Positions 54,262 through 62,656 of a stretch of 64,000 nt of DNA are shown here, in pieces. Under the pieces are notes generated by a model, which saw only the letters and a list, made by a program, of their open reading frames with translations, ran no database searches and was not told the origin of the DNA. The position numbers and the translations under genes were made by a program. Origin of the DNA: Enhydrobacter sp. Lineage in GTDB: Bacteria; Pseudomonadota; Alphaproteobacteria; Reyranellales; Reyranellaceae. The stretch covers positions 1-64,000 of the forward strand of contig NZ_CP126889.1 of the NCBI RefSeq assembly GCF_030246845.1, in the 5' to 3' direction. How positions within the stretch are numbered: position 1 is the stretch's first letter; every line of letters begins with the position of its first letter.

Positions 54262-55455
54262 TCACCGCTTTCGCCGCCTGCCGCGCGGCCCCGGTATCAT
54301 CCCGCTCAGGATGTCGCGGGCGAAGGCCTGCGCGGCGGGCGGGATCGCGCCGGCTTCGCGGTCGCTGCGGGCGAGGCTCGCGAACTGCTCGGCCCGGCCG
54401 TTGACGACCGCCTGGATGGCGGCGAGGCGCAGGCGGTGGTCGGGAGACATCTCGCCCAGGCCCGCGACGCGGCAGCCGGGAATGTAGGGCCGCATGTGCA
54501 AGGGCGATTCGCCGGTGAGGAAGGCGTTGCAGAACGCCCACAGCGCGCCGGCCTGCCGCGCGGCCCGCGCCTTTCCGGGCGGGCGTCGCAAGAGCCGGTC
54601 CTCGGCGTTGTTGAGCGGATTGGCCGGATCGGACTCGACCCACATCAGGGGATAGGGATCGCCGCCCAGGATGCCGCGCAGGCGGGTCCGGCCCTCGTAG
54701 CCGACCTCGGGCATCGCGAGATAGGCACAGGCCGCGCGCTCGCGCGCGTCGCAACCGCGATGCGCATGGCACAGCAGCCAGGCGAGATCGGCCGACACGA
54801 CCAGCCGGCGCGGGTCGGCCAGCTCGCGCAGCCGGAAGCCGAGATCGATCGACGGGCCGATATAGTCGGCATGGAAGGCGGTGCCCTTCGCCGGCGCGCT
54901 ATCGCGCAGCGCCACCAGGCGATAGTTCTCCGCCACCGGATCGTCGAGGGCGTTCGCCGCCGGCCGGCCGTCCTTCGCCGGCAGGATGACCTCGGCATTG
55001 TTGATGGGGAAGCCCGCGAGCCAGGCCGCACCCTTGACGTTCAGCCTCTGCCACTGCGGCTTGGCGGCGAACTGCCGTCGCTGCTCGCGCATCAGCCCCA
55101 GCAGCGCGTGCAGCGCCGCCGCCGCATCGACCGGCGAGCGCACGATCTTGGTGAACAGGACCTCGTCGCCCACGCCCTTCCAGAAGGTCGGGCCGTCGCC
55201 GAGCTCGAACCGGCCGTCGCGGTCGCCGCGACCGACCGCGGCGATCGCCTCGCGCACCGCCGCCCATTGCGCCGCCATCTGCTGCACGGCGATCTGGTAG
55301 AACGAGAGGAACGGCTCGACCCACGAGTCCGCGTCCTCGGCCGGCTCGGCGCCGCGCTTGGCCTGCTTGAACTCGGTGGAACCCACGATGTCGAGGCTGA
55401 GGAACATCCTCAGTCGCGACTGCACCGCGATGGTGCCGCGCCCGCCCTTCGCCAT
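54262..55455 (-). CDS. Class III nucleotide-cyclase-like protein
   Basis: 397 residues, no membrane helix. Catalytic pieces of a class III cyclase: SLDIVGST (Asp22, first metal ligand), FWKGVGDEV (Lys93, Asp97; base and second metal positions), and YIGPSIDLGFRL (Asp204, Arg208) where most adenylate cyclases have Asn-x3-Arg. A long C-terminal domain (about 225-397) with LPHM-like SPLHMRPYIPGC and AIQAVVNGRAEQFASL has no match I can name. It follows an ImmA/IrrE gene by 10 bases on the same strand. The IDLGFRL form and stand-alone layout recall the cyclases of phage-defence pairs (Pycsar), but this is inferred. Confidence 0.72.
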   Translation of the reverse strand: MAKGGRGTIAVQSRLRMFLSLDIVGSTEFKQAKRGAEPAEDADSWVEPFLSFYQIAVQQMAAQWAAVREAIAAVGRGDRDGRFELGDGPTFWKGVGDEVLFTKIVRSPVDAAAALHALLGLMREQRRQFAAKPQWQRLNVKGAAWLAGFPINNAEVILPAKDGRPAANALDDPVAENYRLVALRDSAPAKGTAFHADYIGPSIDLGFRLRELADPRRLVVSADLAWLLCHAHRGCDARERAACAYLAMPEVGYEGRTRLRGILGGDPYPLMWVESDPANPLNNAEDRLLRRPPGKARAARQAGALWAFCNAFLTGESPLHMRPYIPGCRVAGLGEMSPDHRLRLAAIQAVVNGRAEQFASLARSDREAGAIPPAAQAFARDILSGMIPGPRGRRRKR

Positions 55456-55465
55456 GATCGGCGCT

Positions 55466-55981
55466 TCAGAGCAGGCCGAGCGCCTTGGCCCTCGCCGTCG
55501 CCGCGGCGGTCGAGACCCGGAAGTGCCGGGCCACGCCCGCGATGTTCCCGGGATGGCGCGCGAACTGCTTGCGGAAGGCGGCCTCCGGCATCAGGAAGCC
55601 GGCGGCGAACCAGTTGGCCTCCCATTCGACGCGCGTCGAGCCGAAGCGTCGCGCGATCATCGGCTCGCTGGCCAGCGGATAGTGGAGGATATAGTGGCCG
55701 ATCTCGTGCGCGATGGAGAAGCGATCGCGCTCGGCGCTGGTGTAGTCCGGCAGATAAATCTCGAAGTTGCGGTCGCCGAAGATGCGGATCGAGGCGTCGA
55801 GCGACCGGCTGAGGTCGGCGAAGGTCTGGTAGATGATCTTGCCGCCGAGCTGCCCGACCACGGGCTCGAGCTCGCCGCCCGCCCGATAGCCCACCTTGCG
55901 CGCGAAGTCGGCGGCGAACGTCTCGATCGTGGCCTTGCTGGCATGGCAGGGTCCGGCCTGGCGGAACGATTGCTTCGACAT
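55466..55981 (-). CDS. ImmA/IrrE-family metallopeptidase
   Basis: 171 residues. Zinc-binding HEIGH (His92, Glu93, His96) in FSIAHEIGHYILHYPLA and the downstream Glu of EWEANWFAAGFLMPEAAF; N-terminal helical ETFAADFARKVGYR. ImmA/IrrE enzymes cleave repressors to switch on phage or stress genes, and many stand in defence islands. Here the partner is the cyclase-like gene, not a repressor. No helix-turn-helix fused domain is visible apart from a C-terminal helical region (VARHFRVSTAAATARAKALG), which may bind DNA. The palindrome GCAATATCTTGC at 56058-56069 lies upstream. Confidence 0.85.
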   Translation of the reverse strand: MSKQSFRQAGPCHASKATIETFAADFARKVGYRAGGELEPVVGQLGGKIIYQTFADLSRSLDASIRIFGDRNFEIYLPDYTSAERDRFSIAHEIGHYILHYPLASEPMIARRFGSTRVEWEANWFAAGFLMPEAAFRKQFARHPGNIAGVARHFRVSTAAATARAKALGLL

Positions 55982-56104
55982 GATGCCTGTCGCTGTCCTC
56001 GACCGAATGACGTAGTCCGCGTCGAGCGCTTCGACAAGAGCGCCCGACGCGTCTTACGCAATATCTTGCCGCGCGCCGGCGTGGCCGCGCAACATATATG
56101 TGGC

Positions 56105-57202
56105 TCAGGCGACAGCGTGCAGGCCAACCGTCTCGCCATGCTGGCGGCGCAGATGGGCTGCGTCCGTGCGCACGCCGGGCAGGCCGCCATAGATCGCGAG
56201 GTAGTCGCGCGCCATCCGCTCGACGGTGAAGCGGTGCTCGAAGACGGCCCGCACCCGGCGGCGGTCGATCGTATGGAGACGGGTCACGGCATCGACGGCC
56301 TGGTCGACGTTGCGCACCACGAAGCCGGTCAGCCCGTCGTCGACCACTTCCGGCACCGCGCCCGCCCTGAAGGCGATGACGGGCGTGCCGCAGGCCATGG
56401 CCTCGATGGTCACGAGCCCGAACGGCTCGGGCCAGTCGATCGGGAACAGGAGCGCGCGGGCATTGCCCAGGAAGTCCGCCTTCTGGTGCTCGTTGATCTC
56501 GCCCACGAACTCGACATTGGGATGGGCCGCGACCATGGGCGCGATCGCCTCGTCCCAGTAGGCCTGGTCGGCGCGATCGACCTTGGCGGCGATCTTCAGG
56601 CGCAGGCCGGCGCGGGCCGCGATCTCGATGGCGCGGTCGGGCCGCTTCTCGGGCGAGATGCGGCCGAGGAAGGCGAGATAGTCGCCCGCCGGATCGCGCT
56701 CGAACGGCAGCAGGTCGCGCGGCAGGCCGTGATGGACGTTGCCGACCCAGTTGAGATGGCGCGGAAGCGGCCGCCGCTGCTCGCGCGAGATCGAGACCAG
56801 CGGGACGTCCTGGAAAGCGGCGAAGAACGGCTTGAGGTCGGGCAGATCGAGCCGGCCGTGCAGCGTCGTGACGGTGCGGTCGGCGAAATCGTGGATCAAC
56901 GGGAAATGCAGAAGGTCGGTATGGAAATGCAGGACGTCGAAATCGTCGGCGCGGCGCCGGACCTCGTCCATCATCACGACCTGGTAGGGCAAGGGATCCT
57001 TGACCACCGGATTGAGGCGCAGCGCCATATCGCTGCAGCGCACCAGCTTTGCCGCGGTCCTGGAATCGCCGCTGGCGAACAAGGTCACCTCGTGTCCCTG
57101 CCGGACAAGCTCCTCCGTCAAATAGGATACCACCCGCTCCGTTCCGCCGTAGAGCTTCGGCGGAACGCTTTCGCCGAGCGGCGCGATCTGAGCGATCTTC
57201 AT
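56105..57202 (-). CDS. GT4-family glycosyltransferase
   Basis: 365 residues from the ATG at 57202: MKIAQIAPLGESVPPKLYGG, TERVVSYLTEELVRQGHEVT, LFASGDS, FDVLHFHTDLLHFP, YLAFLGRISPEKRPDRAIEI and FPIDWPEPFGLVTIEAMACG with the E-x7-E nucleotide-sugar block, then FRAGAVPEVVDDGLTGFVV. Strongly like the small GT4 enzymes that begin APLxExVPPxxYGGTE. It probably transfers a sugar from a nucleotide donor to a surface or storage glycan. Neighbours give no substrate. Confidence 0.9.
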   Translation of the reverse strand: MKIAQIAPLGESVPPKLYGGTERVVSYLTEELVRQGHEVTLFASGDSRTAAKLVRCSDMALRLNPVVKDPLPYQVVMMDEVRRRADDFDVLHFHTDLLHFPLIHDFADRTVTTLHGRLDLPDLKPFFAAFQDVPLVSISREQRRPLPRHLNWVGNVHHGLPRDLLPFERDPAGDYLAFLGRISPEKRPDRAIEIAARAGLRLKIAAKVDRADQAYWDEAIAPMVAAHPNVEFVGEINEHQKADFLGNARALLFPIDWPEPFGLVTIEAMACGTPVIAFRAGAVPEVVDDGLTGFVVRNVDQAVDAVTRLHTIDRRRVRAVFEHRFTVERMARDYLAIYGGLPGVRTDAAHLRRQHGETVGLHAVA

Positions 57203-57328
57203 CGGCAAAACCTCCTCACATGAGCGAAGCATCGACAAGGCGGCCGATCGGCCCGCCGCGTGCGGAGATAGGGGCGGGCGCGGCAAGTTCAAGGCCGGTT
57301 GCGACGCTTTCGCCGATGCACGTTATGC

Positions 57329-57367
57329 GATGCGATACGATGCGGATGCGATACGATGCGGATGCGA
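57329..57367. repeat. 16-bp tandem repeat
   Basis: GATGCGATACGATGCG occurs twice in a row and then partly again (57329-57367), in the gap before the small plus-strand gene. Its start also reads as repeated ATG codons. Confidence 0.85.
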
Positions 57368-57492
57368 CAGGAGGGGGCGTCGCGCCGGAACACTTGACGC
57401 CGCCGCGATCGCACCTAACTCGACGGATGCGGGATGCCGAACCCTTCGGGTCCCGCACGATTGCATCCGCATGTTGCTCCACGGAGGACGTG

Positions 57493-57678
57493 ATGATTCA
57501 ATTGAACGAAGCCTACCGGCCGGCCGACGATCGATCCGACCGGACGGACATCGGCCTGCAGCCGCGCCCGGCCGCGCCGGCTGATCGCAAGACGCAGGAC
57601 GTGTCGGAAGCGGAACAAGCGATGCCGTTCGTTTCGCCGCCGCCGGTCGCCTGGCCGCGGGTATTCCCTCAGCTCTAG
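57493..57678 (+). CDS. Small hypothetical protein
   Basis: 61 residues with a strong ribosome binding site (CGGAGGACG, 57482-57490): MIQLNEAYRPADDRSDRTDI, GLQPRPAAPADRKTQDVSEA, then a Pro-rich end VSPPPVAWPRVFPQL. No hydrophobic segment or Cys. No family recognised; it may be disordered. The strong initiation site and the AT-rich start codons support translation. Confidence 0.5.
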   Translation: MIQLNEAYRPADDRSDRTDIGLQPRPAAPADRKTQDVSEAEQAMPFVSPPPVAWPRVFPQL

Positions 57679-58458
57679 CCCGCAGTCCGGCCAGCGGTGC
57701 GCGATCGCGCCCGACGCAGGTGACTGGGCGACGGCCGGTCCCCGAGAAAATGCCGCCGCCGCCCAGCGCCTCACGACGCGTCGGCCACCACGGCATCCAC
57801 CACGCATGCGGGCCGGCCGACAACCAGGACATACCAAGCGCCGAAGGAGCGCGAGCGGCAGCTAATGTTTCAGTTGTAAAGGACGAAAATTTCAGAGATA
57901 CGGAAAGGAGTTGGCGGCCCAAGCCCAACTTGATCCGCGAAAGATCTGGCAAAAGACTGAAAAGACGGTTGTTTTCACAGGTTCAGACGGAATCCAGACC
58001 GCCGATACCTGCATATCTGCCTTCGCAGGGTTCGCGCGTTTTCAAGTGACTAGCGTTTCGCTCTAATGCGAGATATGCAAACTTGCAGATCACGGCCGGC
58101 TGCGGCCGATGGTAAGAGTCCAGTCCATAAGCTCAGTCGTTCTTTTGATCGAAAGGTATTCAAGCTCTGCACCGCGCCATCCCACACGGCGCCTCGACAG
58201 AAACCCAGAGATCCCAAGCCCGCCCGCGGTCACCCAGCCGCGTATCCCCGAAGCCCCCTTCCCACACACCCACAGGCTTCAGGTTGGCGAGCTCACTAGG
58301 AAGGCCGGTCGTCCCCAAGCGACCGGCCTTTCGTGTTTCTGGGGACAGGTTCGCGACAATGGTCCCAGATTGATCACCGTTGCGCCCTTGTGTGGCGCGC
58401 TTCGTTGCAAACATTCGTTGCCGTTTGGACTAAGAATTATTTTGAAGGTTCGGGGGTC
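57679..58458. other. Long gap without a convincing gene
   Basis: 780 bases. 57860-58080 is markedly AT-richer than the window (for example AAGGACGAAAATTTCAGAGA), so it may hold promoters or an RNA gene. No coding frame here has clear protein character; frames on both strands change composition along their length. The hairpin at 58301-58334 ends the unit on the plus strand. A small RNA between about 58080 and 58335 is possible. Confidence 0.4.
58301..58338 (+). terminator. Rho-independent terminator-like hairpin
   Basis: AAGGCCGGTCG, loop TCCCCAAG, CGACCGGCCTTT and a T-rich tail (TCGTGTTT). Perfect 11-bp stem. No clear gene ends just before it on either strand, which supports an unannotated transcript upstream. 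Confidence 0.7.
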
Positions 58459-59565
58459 ATGGCTGGCGATCGAAGCATGGGCAAGGGCACGGGCCTGCCG
58501 CCGCTCACACCGCGACCGGTCCACAAGCCGACGCCTGAGGAAGTCGATCGCCGCGGCGACGAGATCTTCAAGAAGTCGATCGCCGATCTCGCGCAACGCC
58601 TGAGCGAGCGCGCCAGGGAGCAGCCGGTCGATCTGCGCACCGAGAACGAGAAGCGCCGCGCCGCGCTGCTGGCCTACGAGCTCGCGCGCAAGCGGCGGCT
58701 GAAGCTGATCGCGGGAGCGAGCGGCGCCCTGGTCGCCGTCGTCTGCATCGCCTGGTTCGTGGTGACGATCAGCGCGCCCGGGCCGGTGGCGACGGCAAGC
58801 GCCGCGCCCGAGCCATCGCCCGCGACGCGGGTCGAGACCGCGAGCCTCGTGCCCTCGGCCGCGCCGCCGGTGGCGACGGCCCCTGCCCCGGCTGCGCCGG
58901 CGCCTGCCGCACCGATGGCGTCTCCGCCGACGCCTCCTCCGTCAGCGCCCCCTCCCTCGACGCCGCAGGCAACGACCTCGCCCTCACCTGCGCCGACTCC
59001 ACCGGCGCCGCCTGCAGCCGCAGCGCCGGCCGCGACGCCCGAAGTGACGGCCTCCCCGCCGTCATCGCCGCCGCAACCGCCGCCGGCATCGACAGCGGCA
59101 TCGCCGCCGGTATCGACAGCGCCGGCATCGACAGCACCGGCATCGACGGCGCCGTCGCCGGCCTCACCGCCGGCCAGCGCGCCGCCGCCTGCCGTCGCCG
59201 ACGCGCCGGCTGCGCCGGCCCAACCGGACACCAGGCCGCTGCAGCGCGCGGAGATCCAGGAGATCCAGACGAAGCTCTACACCTTCGGCTTCAATCCCGG
59301 CCCGATCGACGGCGCGGAAGGACCGATGACCAAGGCGGCGGCGATGCATTACGAGGCCGATCGCGGCCTGCCGCAGAGCGGCGAGATCGATCGCGCGCTG
59401 CTCGAGACGTTGCGCCACGACCCCGCGCCGCAGGTGGCCCAGGCGCCACCGCCGCCGCGGCGCTCGCCGCGCGCCTATGCCCAGCGCCGGTCGGACGATC
59501 CCTTCGCATCGCTTCGCGCCGCCGGCGACCGCCTCGGCCGCTGGCTCGAATCGCTCAGCCGCTGA
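58459..59565 (+). CDS. Membrane-anchored peptidoglycan-binding protein with Pro/Ala linker
   Basis: 368 residues from the ATG at 58459. Cytoplasmic charged part (about 1-80; ERAREQPVDLRTENEKRRAA), one helix (SGALVAVVCIAWFVVTI, about 88-105), a long Pro/Ala/Ser/Thr linker (about 110-280), and a peptidoglycan-binding domain (RAEIQEIQTKLYTFGFNPGP, IDGAEGPMTKAAAMHYEADR, PF01471 type), ending in a basic tail. It probably spans the inner membrane and reaches the cell wall through the linker. AT-rich start region before it includes ACTAAGAATTATTTTG. Confidence 0.84.
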   Translation: MAGDRSMGKGTGLPPLTPRPVHKPTPEEVDRRGDEIFKKSIADLAQRLSERAREQPVDLRTENEKRRAALLAYELARKRRLKLIAGASGALVAVVCIAWFVVTISAPGPVATASAAPEPSPATRVETASLVPSAAPPVATAPAPAAPAPAAPMASPPTPPPSAPPPSTPQATTSPSPAPTPPAPPAAAAPAATPEVTASPPSSPPQPPPASTAASPPVSTAPASTAPASTAPSPASPPASAPPPAVADAPAAPAQPDTRPLQRAEIQEIQTKLYTFGFNPGPIDGAEGPMTKAAAMHYEADRGLPQSGEIDRALLETLRHDPAPQVAQAPPPPRRSPRAYAQRRSDDPFASLRAAGDRLGRWLESLSR

Positions 59566-59578
59566 TTTGCGTCACCGG

Positions 59579-60382
59579 CTATGTGTCCGATACGTCGACG
59601 CCGAGCTGCTTCAGGATCTCCGACTGCTCGCTCTCGCTGATCGTGACGCCGGCATAGTCGGCGAGCCGCGCGAGGTTCAGCCCGGAGAGGCGCGAGCCGC
59701 GAAGGTCCGCCTTGGCGAGCCGGGCGCGGTCCCAGTCGATCCGGTCGAGCGCGCAGGCGAGCATCGTCGCATGGCTGAGATCGGTGCCGATGAACGACGC
59801 CTCGGACAGGCGGCACGACAGGAACTCGCAATTCTGCAACACCAGGTCCGAGAGATCGGCGAAGCTGAGGTTGCACTTGTCGAACAAGGCCTTGGTCACC
59901 GTCGATCGCCGCGACAGCGCCTTGGTGAAGGACGAGCGATGGAAGCGCGCACCGCGGAAGCTGCATTCGACGGCGCGCAGATTGTGGAGATCGCAGCGCT
60001 CGAAGGAGCTGGTCGCGAAGTTGCACTTCTCCGCCTCGACCGCAGCCATGTCGCAGAACGCGAAGCTGCATCCCGTCCGATGCTGCACGTCGAACAGGTC
60101 GCAGCCCTGGAAATGCGCGTTGCCGAGCCTGCAGCTGGCGAAGCGTGTCTGCTCGAAACGACAGTCGCGAAAAGCCGCCCCCGAGAAATCCGCATTCTTG
60201 ATGACCGGCAAGCGAAACAGGCAGCGCTCGAACCGGCTTTCCGTCAGGTCGAGATCATCCAACGCAAGAGGTACCGCGAACAGGAAACCGATAAACGTCC
60301 TGCCCCGTGCGATCGTTGCCTGTAATTCTTCCCGATCGATCGAGCGATATGCCGGCGCTGCGCCCCTCTCTTCGCCTATCAT
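59579..60382 (-). CDS. Pentapeptide-repeat protein
   Basis: 267 residues, most of them in A(D/N)LXX-like repeats with Phe/Leu centres: ADFSGAAFRDCRFEQTRFAS, CRLGNAHFQGCDLF, CNFATSSFERCDLH and CNLSFADLSDLVLQNCEF, making a right-handed square beta-helix. Rich in Cys, almost every repeat. N-terminal TFIGFLFAVPLALDDLDLTE is not a clear signal. Pentapeptide proteins can mimic DNA (as the Qnr gyrase protectors do) or bind partners; the role here is unknown. Confidence 0.86.
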   Translation of the reverse strand: MIGEERGAAPAYRSIDREELQATIARGRTFIGFLFAVPLALDDLDLTESRFERCLFRLPVIKNADFSGAAFRDCRFEQTRFASCRLGNAHFQGCDLFDVQHRTGCSFAFCDMAAVEAEKCNFATSSFERCDLHNLRAVECSFRGARFHRSSFTKALSRRSTVTKALFDKCNLSFADLSDLVLQNCEFLSCRLSEASFIGTDLSHATMLACALDRIDWDRARLAKADLRGSRLSGLNLARLADYAGVTISESEQSEILKQLGVDVSDT

Positions 60383-60408
60383 ATGACCGTCACCGCGAGG
60401 AAGGAGGA

Positions 60409-60645
60409 ATGCCGGAGGCGCCGCCTCTCTACGTCTTCCAATGTCCTGTCACGAAGACGAACGTGAAGGTGCTGGCCGACGATGCCCTGCCGGTGGGTGG
60501 CTGCCGGCTGCGCTGGCGCGTGGCGTGCGTGGCCTGCGGCGGCTGGCACCTCGTCAATGTCGCGACCGGCCGCGTGCGCGTGACGGTCGCGCCGGAGCCC
60601 GCGGCCCCCGGACCGTCGAACGATCAGGCGGCGAGCGCGCGATAG
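60409..60645 (+). CDS. Small hypothetical protein with Cys motif
   Basis: 78 residues from the ATG at 60409, with AAGGAGGA eight bases before. YVFQCPVTKTNVKVLADDAL and CRLRWRVACVACGGWHLVNV: a C...CxxC-type zinc-knuckle-like layout (CPVT, CVACGGWH). The last 22 bases overlap the 3' end of the PAS gene on the other strand. No known role. Confidence 0.65.
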   Translation: MPEAPPLYVFQCPVTKTNVKVLADDALPVGGCRLRWRVACVACGGWHLVNVATGRVRVTVAPEPAAPGPSNDQAASAR

Positions 60646-61202
60646 CGCCGCGCCTTGCCCTCGAACTCCTGCGCCAGCCGCAGCATGGTCTCGATCGTGG
60701 CGCCATCGTTCACCGCCATGGCGAGCCGGCGGCATTTCTGCGCCTGGCCCTGATGGAAGGCAGCCAGCTCGGCGAAGGGAAGCTCGACCAGCGCGTTCAC
60801 CGCGCCGATCAAGGCGCGCGAGCCGTCGACGATCGGCGTCGGGCAGGCGAGGAAGCCGAGCCGCGTGCCGTCCGGCCGCTCGGCGATCGCCGCCAGCCCG
60901 CGCACGCGGCGACGCTCCTGGATCGCGATCGCCATCGGGCATCGATCGTGCGGCAATGCCGCCCCGTCCTCGGTGTAGAGCCGCCACGTCACGCACCAGC
61001 GGTCGCGCCCCGCCGCGGGCCGGCGTCCGGCGAGGCCGATGCAGGCCGCGTTGAAGTGCGTCAGCAGGCCCGCCGCGTCGGTGGCGTAGATCGCCGTCGA
61101 GGCGCCCTCGATCTCGCGTGGCAGCACCGCGCCTGCGCGCATCAGCGCCTCGGTCGCGGACTGGAGGAGACGTTCGGCCGTGTCGAGCCTGGCGGCAAAC
61201 AT
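60624..61202 (-). CDS. PAS-domain protein without effector domain
   Basis: 192 residues, one PAS domain about 30-140: STAIYATDAAGLLTHFNAAC, IGLAGRRPAAGRDRWCVTWR, LYTEDGAALPHDRCPMAIAI, RPDGTRLGFLACPTPIVDGS and GAVNALVELPFAE. The rest is helical, with C-terminal ARRYRALAA. No kinase or cyclase domain follows, so it may be a partner for a kinase or a small sensor. Overlaps the end of the gene on the other strand. Confidence 0.8.
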   Translation of the reverse strand: MFAARLDTAERLLQSATEALMRAGAVLPREIEGASTAIYATDAAGLLTHFNAACIGLAGRRPAAGRDRWCVTWRLYTEDGAALPHDRCPMAIAIQERRRVRGLAAIAERPDGTRLGFLACPTPIVDGSRALIGAVNALVELPFAELAAFHQGQAQKCRRLAMAVNDGATIETMLRLAQEFEGKARRYRALAA

Positions 61203-61316
61203 GGGAGGGAAGGATTCTCGCGCCGCCGCCGCATTGTCGAGGCCGGAATGATCGCGCGCCGGCGCAACCTCGACCCCGACGCCGGCGTTTTACGGGCCCT
61301 GACAAGGAGCCTTTGC

Positions 61317-61604
61317 ATGACGCCGACCGATGCCCGTCCCGCCCTCGCGTGCCTGCTGGCCGCCGCCTCGCTGGCTACCGTCTTGGCCGCCTGCAGCGTG
61401 CGCACCGAGGAGCGGGTGGTGAGCCCGCCGCCTCCGCCGGTGCAGCCCACGACCGTCTACGTGCCCGCGCCCGCGCCGCCGCCGCCGGTGCAGCCCGACA
61501 CGGTGAGCCCGAGCCGCGACGAGTACGGCTTCCGCTACGACGCCAAGGGCAACCGCATCGACAGATACGGCAACATCATCTCGCCCCACTCCACCACGCC
61601 GTGA
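61317..61604 (+). CDS. Small Pro-rich lipoprotein
   Basis: 95 residues: signal with lipobox (LATVLAAC, Cys about residue 26), then SVRTEERVVSPPPPPVQPTT, VYVPAPAPPPPVQPDTV and a YRDEYGFRYD-like end (RDEYGFRYDAKGNRIDRYGN). The pattern YGFRYDAKGNRID suggests a short beta element. CAAGGAGCC (61303-61311) precedes the start. Role unknown. Confidence 0.7.
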   Translation: MTPTDARPALACLLAAASLATVLAACSVRTEERVVSPPPPPVQPTTVYVPAPAPPPPVQPDTVSPSRDEYGFRYDAKGNRIDRYGNIISPHSTTP

Positions 61605-61739
61605 GCGATGTTTGTCTCGACATCGCATGAAGGCGCAACTGGAGTTGCGCCTGTCCTGAGCGAAGCCGAAGGGCGCTCCTATGAGCGCTCAGCGGAGCGC
61701 GCCACCAACAAGAAGCAAGAGAGGCGCCCAATCAGTGTC

Positions 61740-61885
61740 GTGTCATCCCGAGCGAAGCGAGGGATCTTTGGTTGGCGCCGATCAAGGATCCCTCGCTACG
61801 CTCGGGATGACACCCATCTTGCGGCAGGGGACGGAGTTTCATTCCCGAGGGTCTGCCTCTGGCCGGTGACGGACTCCGGTGGCGC
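61740..61885. repeat. Palindromic repeat with conserved tail
   Basis: 61740-61813 is a full palindrome (left arm GTGTCATCCCGAGCGAAGCG, loop GGTTGGCGCCGATCAA, right arm ending GCTCGGGATGACAC). The next about 70 bases (CTTGCGGCAGGGGACGGAG, CCCGAGGGTCTGCC, CCGGTGACGGACTCCGGTGG) match the tails at 15762-15835 and, reversed, 35975-36055. Part of the tail overlaps the 3' end of the next minus-strand gene. Confidence 0.85.
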
Positions 61886-62117
61886 AATCATGGCCGCGGG
61901 CGCGGCGCGGGAAAGAGCGGCGCACGACTCGCGCGTCGAGCCAGGTGCCGGCCCATGCCTCGATGTCGGCGATCGGGTCGTCTGCGCCGGGAAAGTCGAG
62001 GATGCGGCTCATCTCGATGGCGAAGATCGGGATGTCCTGCGGACCGATGGGATCGAGGCGGCTGCGCGCCTCCAGGGCGGCGTGGACCGCCGCCCGCGCT
62101 TCGCTTCGGGTCAACAT
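61839..62117 (-). CDS. Small hypothetical protein
   Basis: 92 residues from the ATG at 62117: MLTRSEARAAVHAALEARSR, LDPIGPQDIPIFAIEMSRIL, FPGADDPIADIEAWAGTWLD. The first 70 residues look like real protein; the last 22 are encoded within the repeat tail and may be an extension gained with the repeat. No family recognised. Confidence 0.5.
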   Translation of the reverse strand: MLTRSEARAAVHAALEARSRLDPIGPQDIPIFAIEMSRILDFPGADDPIADIEAWAGTWLDARVVRRSFPRRARGHDCATGVRHRPEADPRE

Positions 62118-62341
62118 GCCTTCCTTGTCGTCCAGCGCCGGGCGCGGCCAAACAGGCTTTGTGCGACCCCGAACGCCGTGCAGCGAAACCTCCATATCTT
62201 GCCGCCGGCCCGGCCTTGGCCCCAAGCCCTTGCAAGCAACGGTGGTCCGATACAAACCTCCGCATTCTGTGATTGAACATCGCGTGTCATGGCGATAAAG
62301 CGGGAGCATTGTGGGAATGGGAATTCATTTGGGGATTTCGC

Positions 62342-62581
62342 ATGAATCGCCAATTCGAGCTGACGCATCGGGGTCGTGCGTTGGCGGTGCGGGTACGCCC
62401 GATCGATGATGCATGGGAACTCTGGCTTTACGAGAACGGGCGGGAGCTGGCGCTGGCGGACGTGCTGTCCATCGATGACGCCACCCTCGCCCGACGCAAC
62501 GGCTCGGCCGATCCGGTCGCCGACGCCGTGAGCCGCATCCGCCTGCGCCTCGACGCGGGCGAGATCCGCCTCCCTTCCTGA
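62342..62581 (+). CDS. Small hypothetical protein
   Basis: 79 residues: MNRQFELTHRGRALAVRVRP, IDDAWELWLYENGRELALAD, VLSIDDATLARRNGSADPVA. Mixed beta/alpha, no signal. AT-rich leader (GAATTCATTTGGGGATTTCG) before the start. The ARDxxxx pattern resembles small plasmid or phage proteins but no family is known to me. Confidence 0.6.
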   Translation: MNRQFELTHRGRALAVRVRPIDDAWELWLYENGRELALADVLSIDDATLARRNGSADPVADAVSRIRLRLDAGEIRLPS

Positions 62582-62656
62582 CGCCTTTTCCGTCTTCTTC
62601 CGACACTCCGTACGATCGGGCAACCGCGCGATGCGCGGTCGCGTTCTTGCGTATGG

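Noticed and set aside
56058..56069. GCAA-TATC-TTGC as operator of the peptidase-cyclase pair
   Set aside because: Four-base arms are too short to be significant without comparison; mentioned only as context.
58900..59210. Possible tandem DNA repeat or CRISPR-like pattern
   Set aside because: It is the Pro/Ala/Ser linker of the peptidoglycan-binding protein, with codon-level repeats only; no regular spacers.
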